Assembly (NCBI RefSeq): GCF_017084525.1
Contig: NZ_CP070950.1
Coordinates: 1,054,001 to 1,118,000, forward strand
DNA length: 64,000 bases
Origin: Conexibacter sp. SYSU D00693
GTDB taxonomy: Bacteria > Actinomycetota > Thermoleophilia > Solirubrobacterales > Solirubrobacteraceae
Direction: 5' to 3'
Shown here: positions 40,704-48,137 of the stretch, piece after piece
Layout: every line of letters starts with the position of its first letter
Position numbering within the stretch: position 1 is the first letter of the stretch
Notes under the pieces: model-generated
Databases searched by the model: none
The model's input: only the letters and a program-made list of their open reading frames with translations
What the model was told of the DNA's origin: nothing
Position numbers and translations under genes: made by a program

Positions 40704-43700
40704 CTAGGCGGCGGCGCCCTCTTGGGCGGCCAGGTAGTCCCGCGGCAGCTTGCGCGAGACGACCTTCGAGACGCCGTCGCCGCCCATGGAGACGCCGTAC
40801 AGCGTGTCGGCCGCCTCCATCGTGCGCTTCTGGTGGGTGACGACGATGAACTGCGCGTGGTCGCGGTACTCGCGCAGCAGGTCGAGGAAGCGCGAGATGT
40901 TGAGGTCGTCCAGCGCCGCCTCGACCTCGTCGAGGATGTAGAACGGGCACGGCTTCGCGAGGAAGACGCTGAAGAGGAAGGCGATGGCGGTCATCGACTT
41001 CTCGCCGCCCGAGAGCAGCGTCAGGCGCTTCATCGCCTTGCCGGCGGGCGTGATCTCGATCTCGACGCCGACGTCGTCGTCGGGGTCGAAGCCCGAGGCG
41101 CCCTCCGCGGCCTCGGCGTCGGCCGCGGCCTCCGCCGCCGCCTCGGCGGCGACCTCCGCCGTCCCGTCGCCGCTGTCGGCCTCCTGGCCGCCCAGCACCG
41201 GCTTGGGCCCGGACTCCTCCCGCACGAGGCGCAGCCGCCCGCGGCCGCCCGGGAAGCAGTGCGCGGCGAGCTCCTCGAAGTTCTTGGCCGCCGCCGCGAA
41301 GGTCTCCTCGAAGGTCTCGCGGATCTGGCGGTCGGTGTCCTTGATGAACGTGCGCAGCTCGCGCAGCGCCGTCTCGAGGTCGGTGCGCTGGCGCTCGAGC
41401 TCCTCGACGTGGGCCATGGCCTCGTCGTACTCCTGCTTGGCCAGCGGGTTGACCGGCCCCAGCTGCTCACGGCGCTTGACCAGCCGCTCCACGCGGACGC
41501 GCAGCGCCTGGCGCTGCTCCTCGTCCAGCGGCTCGGTGGCCGGCTCCGGCGCCAGCCCGAGCTTCTCGCCCAGGCCCTCGAGCTCGTGCGTGGCCTCCGC
41601 AGCCTGGTCGCGGACCTGCTGGGCGCGGACCTCGGCGCGGGTGACGGCCTCGCCGCGCTCGCGCAGCATCGCCTGGATGCGCGCCTCCTCGGCGGCGCAG
41701 CTGCGCAGCTCCTGGGCGACGCCCTCGCCCTCGGCCCGGTCGGCGGCCAGCTCGGCCTCGACGGCCTCGACGCGGTTGCGCACGGCGTCGAGGGCCAGCT
41801 CCAGGACGACGGCGAGCTTCTCGGCCTGCGGCACGAGCGCCTCGTCGCGGGCCAGCGCGGCCTGCAGGCCGGCGATCCGCCGCCGGCGCTCCTCGCGCTC
41901 CTTGGCGGCCCGCTCCGCGACGCGCTTCTCGGCCGCCAGCTCGCCCTGCAGCTGCGCGCGGCGCACGGCCGCCTCGCCCTGCTCGGGGGCCTTGCGGCGC
42001 TGTTCGATGAGCCACGACGCCTGGCGCTCGGACTCGCGCGCCTCGGCGTGTGCGCGCTCAGCCTCGCGGCGCTCGCGCTCGGCCTCCTCGCGCGACGCGT
42101 CGGCCGCGGCGACCGCCTGGCGGGCGGCGTCGACGGCGCCCAGCGCCTCCTGCTCGGCGCGCACCGCCGTCTCGCTGTCGGCGATGAGCGCATCGCGCCG
42201 GTTGCGCTCGGCGAGCACGCGCTCCACGCCGCCCTCGGCGGCCTGGCGCAGCTCACCCGTCGCGCCGACCCATGCGCGGCCCGCGGTGGTCACCGCGGTG
42301 CCGCGGAACGACGCCGGCACGACCCCGAGGTCCTCGACGACCCAGGTGTCGGCCAGCAGCCGGCGGGCCAGGGACGCCGCCGGGTCGGGCCCGCGGACGA
42401 GCTCGGCCAGGCAGCGCGCCCCGTCGACCGGGGCGCCGCCGCCGGCGACCGCCTCGATGGACGACGAGACGAGCGCGCGGCCGCCGTCGGCGCCGGCACC
42501 GTCCAGCAGCGCGCCGCCGGCGGTCCGGTCCTCGACGATCGCCGCCGCGAGCCGCCCGTCGAGCGCCGCCGACAGCGCGAGCTCGAAGCCCGGCTCGACC
42601 TCCAGCTCGTCGGACAGCGACGCCGCGCCGCCCGTCGCCGACCTAGCGTGCGAGCGCAGGAACTGGTTGGCCCGCGCGAGCTCGGCACCGACGCGCGCGG
42701 CCTCCCGGCGCGCGCCCTCGGCCGAGGACTCCGACGCCCGCCGCGCCTGGCGCGCGACCTCGCACGCCGCCTCGGCCTCGGCGAGCTTCGACCGCCGCTC
42801 CTCGACCGCCGCCTGCGCCTCCTGCGCCCGGGCGGCCGCCGCCACGCGCTGCTCCTCCAGCGCCGCGAGCTCGCGCTCGAGCGTCGCGGCACGGTCCTCG
42901 TCGAGCTGGACGAGCGCCGCCTCCAGCGCCTCGATGCGCTCGCGGCCCTGCTCGTCGGGCTGGTCCTCGGCCTCGGCGGCCTGCAGCGCGCGCAGCTGCT
43001 CGCCGCGGCGCACGACGCGCTCGCGGACCGTCTGCGCGGTCTCCTGCGTGCGCTCGAGGCGCAGCTCGATCCGGTCCGCCGAGCCGCGGGCGCGCTCGAC
43101 GCGCCGCGCCAGCCCCTCGCGCTGCTCGGTGCGCTTGGCCATCGCCTGCTCGGCGGCCTCGCGGCGCACCGCGACCTCGCGCAGCGCGACCTCGGCCTCG
43201 TCGCGGGCCGCCCGTGCGGCCGTCGCGGCCGTCTCGGCGGTCCCCAGCTCCTCGCGGCGCGCCCGGACGGCGTCGCGCGCGAGCTCCCAGCGGGCCTCGA
43301 GCGTCTGGCGCTCCAGGCGCGCGTGCAGCTCGGCGGCCTCCGCCTGGCGCTTGAGCGGGCGCAGCCGCGAGCGCGCCTCGCGCTCGACGTCCAGCGCGCG
43401 GTCCAGGTTGTCCTGCGTGCGCTCGAGCTTGAGCTGCGCCCGGCGGCGGCGCTTGCGGTGCTTGCCCAGGCCCGCGGCTTCCTCGATGAGCAGCCGGCGG
43501 TCCTTGGGCTTGGAGGTGACGATCGCCTCGACGCGCCCCTGGGAGACCACGGAGTGCATCTCCTTGCCCAGGCCCGTGTCGGACAGGACCTCGAGCACGT
43601 CGGCCAGGCGGCAGCGCGCGCCGTTGAGCCGGTACTCGCCGTCGCCGTTGCGGTCCAGGCGCCGGACGATGGAGATCTCGCCCATCGGCAGGTCCACCGA

Positions 43701-43967
43701 GGCGTCGGCGTTGTCGAGGACGATCTCGACCTCCGCGCTCGAGCGCGCCTGCACGCCGCGCCCGCCGCCGAAGATGACGTCCTGCATCGACTGGCCGCGG
43801 ACGGCCAGGGGCGACTGCTCGCCCATCGCCCACAGCACCGCGTCGGTGACGTTGGACTTGCCCGACCCGTTCGGGCCGACGATGACCGAGACGCCCGGGG
43901 CGAACTCGAGCTTCGTGCGGTCGGGGAAGGACTTGAAGCCCTTCAGGGCGATGGACTTGAGGTGCAT
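40704..43967 (-). CDS. smc: Chromosome segregation protein SMC
   Basis: About 1087 residues from the ATG at 43967. Walker A GPNGSGKSN is at residues 31-38. Long coiled coils with Ala, Glu, Arg and Gln follow, then a hinge near residues 460-600 with a conserved Gly-rich region. The C-terminal head has the signature LLSGGEKSM and Walker B YILDEVEAALDDLN. It is shorter than typical SMC (about 1150-1190). Between the C-terminal coil and the signature there is an acidic insertion (SGDGTAEVAAEAAAEAAADA and following, about residues 922-970). It organises and segregates chromosomes with ScpA/ScpB, which are not in this window. The start codon shares one base with the rnc stop. Confidence 0.95.
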   Translation of the reverse strand: MHLKSIALKGFKSFPDRTKLEFAPGVSVIVGPNGSGKSNVTDAVLWAMGEQSPLAVRGQSMQDVIFGGGRGVQARSSAEVEIVLDNADASVDLPMGEISIVRRLDRNGDGEYRLNGARCRLADVLEVLSDTGLGKEMHSVVSQGRVEAIVTSKPKDRRLLIEEAAGLGKHRKRRRRAQLKLERTQDNLDRALDVEREARSRLRPLKRQAEAAELHARLERQTLEARWELARDAVRARREELGTAETAATAARAARDEAEVALREVAVRREAAEQAMAKRTEQREGLARRVERARGSADRIELRLERTQETAQTVRERVVRRGEQLRALQAAEAEDQPDEQGRERIEALEAALVQLDEDRAATLERELAALEEQRVAAAARAQEAQAAVEERRSKLAEAEAACEVARQARRASESSAEGARREAARVGAELARANQFLRSHARSATGGAASLSDELEVEPGFELALSAALDGRLAAAIVEDRTAGGALLDGAGADGGRALVSSSIEAVAGGGAPVDGARCLAELVRGPDPAASLARRLLADTWVVEDLGVVPASFRGTAVTTAGRAWVGATGELRQAAEGGVERVLAERNRRDALIADSETAVRAEQEALGAVDAARQAVAAADASREEAERERREAERAHAEARESERQASWLIEQRRKAPEQGEAAVRRAQLQGELAAEKRVAERAAKEREERRRRIAGLQAALARDEALVPQAEKLAVVLELALDAVRNRVEAVEAELAADRAEGEGVAQELRSCAAEEARIQAMLRERGEAVTRAEVRAQQVRDQAAEATHELEGLGEKLGLAPEPATEPLDEEQRQALRVRVERLVKRREQLGPVNPLAKQEYDEAMAHVEELERQRTDLETALRELRTFIKDTDRQIRETFEETFAAAAKNFEELAAHCFPGGRGRLRLVREESGPKPVLGGQEADSGDGTAEVAAEAAAEAAADAEAAEGASGFDPDDDVGVEIEITPAGKAMKRLTLLSGGEKSMTAIAFLFSVFLAKPCPFYILDEVEAALDDLNISRFLDLLREYRDHAQFIVVTHQKRTMEAADTLYGVSMGGDGVSKVVSRKLPRDYLAAQEGAAA

Positions 43968-44647
43968 CAGGCCAGGGCCTCCTCGTCGATGGCCTCGAGC
44001 GCGACCCGGGCGGCCTCCTGCTCGGCGTGCTTCTTGGAGCGCCCGCTGCCGCGGCCGACCTCCTCCCCGTCGACCCGGGCCGCCACGTCGAACGTCCGGT
44101 CGTGCGGGGGCCCGTGCTCCTCCACCACCTCGTACTCCACCACGGCCCCGCGCTGGGCGAGCCGCTCCTGGAGCGTCGACTTGAAGTCCACGGGGAACTG
44201 CAGCGCCTGCTCGATCTCCGGCGCGAAGCACTCGACGACCGCCTCGGCGACCGTCTCGTAGCCCGACTGGAGGTAGCACGCCCCGATGACCGCCTCGGTG
44301 ACGGACGCCAGGACGCGCTCGGTCTCCACGAGCGACGCCGCGTGCTCGGCGCCCTCGGGCGCCGTCTCGCGCATGCGCCGCGGGACCTCGAGGCGCTCGG
44401 CGACGCCCCGGCAGGACGAGCCCGAGACGACCTGGGCGCGGATCTTCGTCAGGCGGCCGGCGCCGTAGCGCTCGGCCTCCAGGCGCGGGTACAGGTGCGA
44501 GGTGATCGCGAGTCCCAGCACGCTGTCACCGAGGAAGGCCAGACGGGCGTAGGAGTCCGCGCGACGCGGGCTCCACGACGCGTGGGTGAAGACCTGGCGG
44601 TAGAGGTCCTCGGGCAGCGCGTCGAGCAGGGCGGTCAGCCGCTCCAC
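43967..44647 (-). CDS. rnc: Ribonuclease III homologue with two catalytic acidic residues replaced
   Basis: A 226-residue protein with the N-terminal RNase III domain and C-terminal dsRBD (FKSTLQERLAQRGAVVEYEV, SGRSKKHAEQEAARVALEAI). GTG start. The signature reads ARLAFLGDSVLGL instead of ERLEFLGD: Ala34 and Ala37 stand where family members have Glu, the second being catalytic (E40 of Aquifex). D41 is kept. In the second half, LASVTEAVIGA gives Ser115 where the catalytic Asp (D107 of Aquifex) is expected, and Glu118 is kept. So two of four metal-binding acidic residues appear lost. It could be catalytically weak or a dsRNA-binding remnant. It sits in the core cluster acpP-rnc-smc. Confidence 0.9.
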   Translation of the reverse strand: MERLTALLDALPEDLYRQVFTHASWSPRRADSYARLAFLGDSVLGLAITSHLYPRLEAERYGAGRLTKIRAQVVSGSSCRGVAERLEVPRRMRETAPEGAEHAASLVETERVLASVTEAVIGACYLQSGYETVAEAVVECFAPEIEQALQFPVDFKSTLQERLAQRGAVVEYEVVEEHGPPHDRTFDVAARVDGEEVGRGSGRSKKHAEQEAARVALEAIDEEALA

Positions 44648-44654
44648 CGCCCAC

Positions 44655-44900
44655 CTACGCCGGCGTGCGCTCGAGCACGAAGTCGATCGCCTGGCCGACG
44701 GTGAGGATCCTCGCCGCCTCCTCGTCGCTCATCCGGACCCCGTAGGAGTCCTCGAGCTCCTGGACCAGCGTGTAGAGGTCCAGGGAGTCGGCCTCCAGGT
44801 CCTCCTTGAACCGCGTCGTCTCGTCGATCCGCGCGGGATCGACGTCGAGCTCGTCGGCCAGGTGGCCCTGGATGAGGGTGAAGACCTCGTCGCGGGTCAT
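44655..44900 (-). CDS. acpP: Acyl carrier protein
   Basis: An 81-residue carrier that holds the growing fatty acid on phosphopantetheine attached to Ser39 in EADSLDLYTLVQ. The protein is acidic and all-helical as expected. ATG start. It lies 3 bp after plsX and 7 bp before rnc. The order plsX-acpP-rnc-smc agrees with many Gram-positive genomes, where fabD and fabG often lie between. Confidence 0.95.
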   Translation of the reverse strand: MTRDEVFTLIQGHLADELDVDPARIDETTRFKEDLEADSLDLYTLVQELEDSYGVRMSDEEAARILTVGQAIDFVLERTPA

Positions 44901-44903
44901 GGG

Positions 44904-45947
44904 TCAGGAGACCGTAGAGGCGGGTTCGGACGCTCCCGAACGACGTAGGGCGCCGGCGGCCTCGAGCGCCTCGTGCGTGCGCCCGACGACGTCCTCGCGC
45001 ACCCCGCGGGCGGCGAGCTGGATCGCCTGGGAGAAGCCGGCGCGGGTGAAGCGCCCGTGCGGGACGACGCCGAGCGAGCGCAGGCCCAGGAGGTAGGCGC
45101 CGCCCACCGCCTCGGGATCGAGGTCGGCCCGCAGGTCGCCCAGGGCGCCACGCAGCAGCAGGCCACCGGCCTTCGCGCGCGCCGACGACGTCGCCGCCCC
45201 GCGGATCGCCTCGAGCAGGACCTTCGACGTCCCCTCCATCGTCTTCAGCGCGACGTTGCCCGTGAAGCCGTCGGCGACGACGACGTCCGCCGCCCCGGTC
45301 ATGAGGCTCGTGCCCTCGACGTTGCCGACGAACTCGAGCGCCACGGAGTCCTTGGCCCGCGCGGCGAGCGCCTCGTGCGCCTCGACGACCGTCGGCGTCC
45401 CCTTCGTGGGCTCCTCGCCGTTGGAGAGCAGCGCCACCCGCGGCCGCTCGACGCCGAGCACCGCGGAGGCCAGCGCCGCGCCCATGAAGGCGAACTGGAC
45501 GAGCTGCTCGGCGCGCACCTCGGTGTTGGCCCCGACGTCGACGAGCGTCACCGGGTTGGCCGGGACCGGGACGGGCAGCGCGAGCGCCGGGCGGGAGATG
45601 CCCCTGGCGCGGCGGATGCCGAAGAGCCCCGCGGCGAGCGCGGCCCCGGTGGAGCCGCCGCTGACGACCGTCTGCGCCTCCCCGTCCTTGACCGCCGCCC
45701 ACGCACGGACGATCGACGACTCGGGATGCCCGCGCACCGCCGCGGCGGGGTCGGGGGCCTTGGCGATCGAGACCGGGGCGTCGACGACCCTGATGGCGTC
45801 CTCGCCGGCGACGACCGGCGCGAGCTCCGCGGCGGGGCCGAAGAGCACGACGCGCACGCCCGTGCGCGCCGCCAGCACCGCGCCGTGGGCGACCTCCGCG
45901 GGGCCGAGGTCAGCGCCGTTGGCGTCGACCGCGACCGTGACCGTCAT
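44904..45947 (-). CDS. plsX: Phosphate acyltransferase PlsX
   Basis: About 347 residues from the ATG at 45947. PlsX makes acyl-phosphate from acyl-ACP for phospholipid synthesis. Recognisable segments are TVAVDANGADLGPAEVAHG, SGGSTGAALAAGLFGIRRA, TLVDVGANTEVRAEQLVQFA and ADVVVADGFTGNVALKTMEG. The usual MGGD in the first motif is replaced by NGAD, which is seen in some actinobacterial members. It follows rpmF with a gap of 32 bp and precedes acpP, its substrate carrier. Confidence 0.94.
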   Translation of the reverse strand: MTVTVAVDANGADLGPAEVAHGAVLAARTGVRVVLFGPAAELAPVVAGEDAIRVVDAPVSIAKAPDPAAAVRGHPESSIVRAWAAVKDGEAQTVVSGGSTGAALAAGLFGIRRARGISRPALALPVPVPANPVTLVDVGANTEVRAEQLVQFAFMGAALASAVLGVERPRVALLSNGEEPTKGTPTVVEAHEALAARAKDSVALEFVGNVEGTSLMTGAADVVVADGFTGNVALKTMEGTSKVLLEAIRGAATSSARAKAGGLLLRGALGDLRADLDPEAVGGAYLLGLRSLGVVPHGRFTRAGFSQAIQLAARGVREDVVGRTHEALEAAGALRRSGASEPASTVS

Positions 45948-45979
45948 CTCGAGGACCGACCGCCGCTCAGGCGGCCGGG

Positions 45980-46180
45980 CTAGCCGTGGTCGTGGCCGGC
46001 GTGCGGATCGGCCGCGACGACCGAGCGGCCGGCGTACGTGCCGCAGTTCGGGCAGACCCGGTGGGGCAGCCGCGGCTCGTGGCACTGCGGGCACGCGTTG
46101 TAGGTCGGCGCGCTGATCTTGTGCTGCGCGCGACGCTTCGTGGTGCGGCTGTGCGACTGCTTCTGCTTCGGGACGGCCAT
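45980..46180 (-). CDS. rpmF: Ribosomal protein L32
   Basis: A 66-residue protein from the ATG at 46180 (MAVPKQKQSHSRTTKRRAQH). The zinc-binding cysteines are in ACPQCHEPRL and VCPNCGTY, so this is the metal-dependent form. The tail ends with three histidines in PHAGHDHG, an extra possible metal site. It lies upstream of plsX as in most bacteria. Its start is only 20 bp from the divergent GNAT gene, and the usual upstream partner yceD is 1.4 kb away. Confidence 0.93.
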   Translation of the reverse strand: MAVPKQKQSHSRTTKRRAQHKISAPTYNACPQCHEPRLPHRVCPNCGTYAGRSVVAADPHAGHDHG

Positions 46181-46200
46181 GGGCGACGGCGAAGGGTAGC

Positions 46201-47085
46201 GTGCCCTGGATGGCTGCGCCGTCCGACCTGGTCGTCCGTCCACTGGCCGAGGAGGACGTCCCGGCCGCCGAGCGGGTCGGCTGGGAGGCGCTGCGGGCCC
46301 TCTGGCCGCCGGAGTTCGTCCCGCCCGACGACGAGCTGCGGGCCTCCCGCGGCCAGCTGCGCATGCGCCACCTGCGCGCCACGGACCCGGACGGCTGCTT
46401 CGTCGCCGAGGTCGAGGGGCGCATCGCCGGCGTCGCGCTCTCCCTGCTGCGCGAGGACGTCTGGGGCCTGTCGCTGCTGGGGGTGCACCCGGACTTCCAG
46501 GGCCGCGGCGTGGGCGCCGCCGTCCTCGCCCCCGCCCTGGACCACGGCGCCGGCGCGCGCGGCGGCATCATCGCCGCCTCGACCGACGCCCGTGCGCTCA
46601 AGCGCTACGTGCGCGCCGGCTTCGACGCCCTGCCCTGCCTGAGCGCCGCCGGGGCCCTCAACGCCTCGCGCATCCCGGACGGCCTGCGCGCCCGCCCCGG
46701 CGACGTGGAGGCCGACCGCGCCACCCTCGACGCCGCCTCGCGCCAGGCCCGCGGCGCGTCGCACGCCGTCGACCTGCCGGCGATCATCGCGATGGGCGGG
46801 CGCCTGCTCGTCCACGAGGACCGCGGCTTCGCGGTGGAGCGCGACGGTGCGCCGGTCCTGCTGGCCGCGCTGGACGACGAGGCCGCCACGGACCTCCTGT
46901 GGTCCTGCTTCGCCCAGGCCGCCCCGGGCCAGAGCGTCCACGTCGACTTCATCCCCCACGCCAACGACTGGGCCCTGCGCACCGCGCTGGACGCCGGCCT
47001 CTCGCTGGGCCACGAGGGCCCGATCTTCGTGCGCGGTTCGACCGGCACGTTCCGGTCCTACCTGCTGTCGGGCGCCTTCCTGTGA
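46201..47085 (+). CDS. GNAT-family acetyltransferase with C-terminal extension
   Basis: A 294-residue protein. The start is taken at GTG 46201, with GAAGGG 5 nt upstream; an ATG at 46210 is the alternative. The N-terminal half is a GNAT domain (VVRPLAEEDVPAAERVGWEA, GVALSLLREDVWGLSLLGVH, DFQGRGVGAAVLAPAL). The C-terminal half has a second, degenerate GNAT-like or beta-rich domain (HAVDLPAIIAMGGRLLVHED, FIPHANDWALRTALDAGLSL). Acceptor unknown. It is coupled to the next GNAT gene by a GTGA overlap. Confidence 0.82.
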   Translation: MPWMAAPSDLVVRPLAEEDVPAAERVGWEALRALWPPEFVPPDDELRASRGQLRMRHLRATDPDGCFVAEVEGRIAGVALSLLREDVWGLSLLGVHPDFQGRGVGAAVLAPALDHGAGARGGIIAASTDARALKRYVRAGFDALPCLSAAGALNASRIPDGLRARPGDVEADRATLDAASRQARGASHAVDLPAIIAMGGRLLVHEDRGFAVERDGAPVLLAALDDEAATDLLWSCFAQAAPGQSVHVDFIPHANDWALRTALDAGLSLGHEGPIFVRGSTGTFRSYLLSGAFL

Positions 47086-47591
47086 GGCTGCGCGACGTCA
47101 CGCCCCGGGACGTCCCCGCCGTGGCGGCGCTCGTGCGCCGCGCCGACGCCACCCACCTCGAGGCCCATCCGCAGATGGCGCTGCCGACCGTCCTGCAGGA
47201 GGAGACCGACTGGCACGTGCGCCTCGCCCGTCACGGCGCCTGGGCCCAGCTGGCCGAGGACGAGGACGGGACGCTCGTCGGCGCCGTGGCGTTCTCCTCG
47301 GCCCGCGAGCAGCACCACGACGGTGCGGTCGTCCCCGGCCTCGCCCACCTCAGCGCCTGCTTCGTCGAGCCCGCGCGCTTCGGCCAGGGCATCGGGGGCC
47401 GGCTGCTGGTCGCCGCGCACGTCGCGATGCGCGAGCGGGGCTTCGAGCGCGCGCGGCTGTGGACGATCGAGGGCTCGCCGGCCGAGCGCCTCTACGCCCG
47501 CCACGGGTGGGTGCGCACGGACGCCCGCGACCGCCACCCCGTGATGGGCGTGGACCTCGTCCAGTACGTGCTCGAGCTGCCGGTGCGCTAG
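47082..47591 (+). CDS. GNAT-family acetyltransferase
   Basis: A 169-residue single-domain GNAT protein from the GTG at 47082, which overlaps the stop of the preceding gene. Motif A is PARFGQGIGGRLLVAAHVAM and motif B is LYARHGWVRTD, with an N-terminal beta strand RLRDVTPRDVPAVAAL. The acceptor is unknown. The pair of GNAT genes lies on the plus strand between yceD and rpmF. Its last four bases overlap the yceD stop tail-to-tail. Confidence 0.85.
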   Translation: MRLRDVTPRDVPAVAALVRRADATHLEAHPQMALPTVLQEETDWHVRLARHGAWAQLAEDEDGTLVGAVAFSSAREQHHDGAVVPGLAHLSACFVEPARFGQGIGGRLLVAAHVAMRERGFERARLWTIEGSPAERLYARHGWVRTDARDRHPVMGVDLVQYVLELPVR

Positions 47592-48106
47592 CCGTCGAGC
47601 TTGAGCTCGCGCAGCGCCGCCCAGCGAGGGTCCGGCGCGCGCTCGTGCGCGTGGTCGGGGTCCGCGTTGAGGTCGGCCCCGCACTCCGGGCACAGCCCGG
47701 CGCAGTCGGGCCGGCAGAGCACCTGCTGGGGCAGGGTCAGCGCGAAGGCGTCGTGCGCCCACGCGTGGAGGTCGAGCAGCTCGCCCTCGACGTACGGGCT
47801 GGACAGCTCGTCGCCGCCGCCGGGCTGGTCGACCTCGCGGGCGTCGACCTCGAAGCGCGGCGCCGCCGGCGTGAGGCAGCGCATGCACGGGCCGTCGACC
47901 GCCGCGGCGAAGCGCAGGCGCAGCGAGTAGCCGCCGCCGACCATCCGCGAGACGTCGAGCACGGCCGTCACCGGCGAGGGCTCGACGATGTAGGTCTCGG
48001 TGCCGAAGGTCAGCGGCTCGAGGACGACCTCGAGCTCCAGGCGCCGCCCCTCCCCCGCGCGCAGCTGGAGACGAGCGAGGTCGAAGGTGTCCGTGCGCGA
48101 GGCCAT
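47588..48106 (-). CDS. yceD: YceD family (DUF177) protein
   Basis: A 172-residue protein with the family core VDGPCMRCLTPAAPRFEV and a second cysteine cluster VLCRPDCAGLCPECGAD near the C-terminus, probably binding zinc. The family usually stands directly before rpmF (L32) and has a proposed role in 23S rRNA or ribosome assembly. Here the two genes are on the same strand but parted by two plus-strand GNAT genes. Its start is 31 bp from the acyl-CoA synthetase stop. Confidence 0.9.
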   Translation of the reverse strand: MASRTDTFDLARLQLRAGEGRRLELEVVLEPLTFGTETYIVEPSPVTAVLDVSRMVGGGYSLRLRFAAAVDGPCMRCLTPAAPRFEVDAREVDQPGGGDELSSPYVEGELLDLHAWAHDAFALTLPQQVLCRPDCAGLCPECGADLNADPDHAHERAPDPRWAALRELKLDG

Positions 48107-48137
48107 GGATCCAGCGTAGCCCGCGCCCCGGTCAGCG

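Noticed and set aside
40722-44261. Plus-strand open frame of about 1180 codons opposite smc
   Set aside because: Antisense shadow of smc with biased Arg/Leu/Ala composition.
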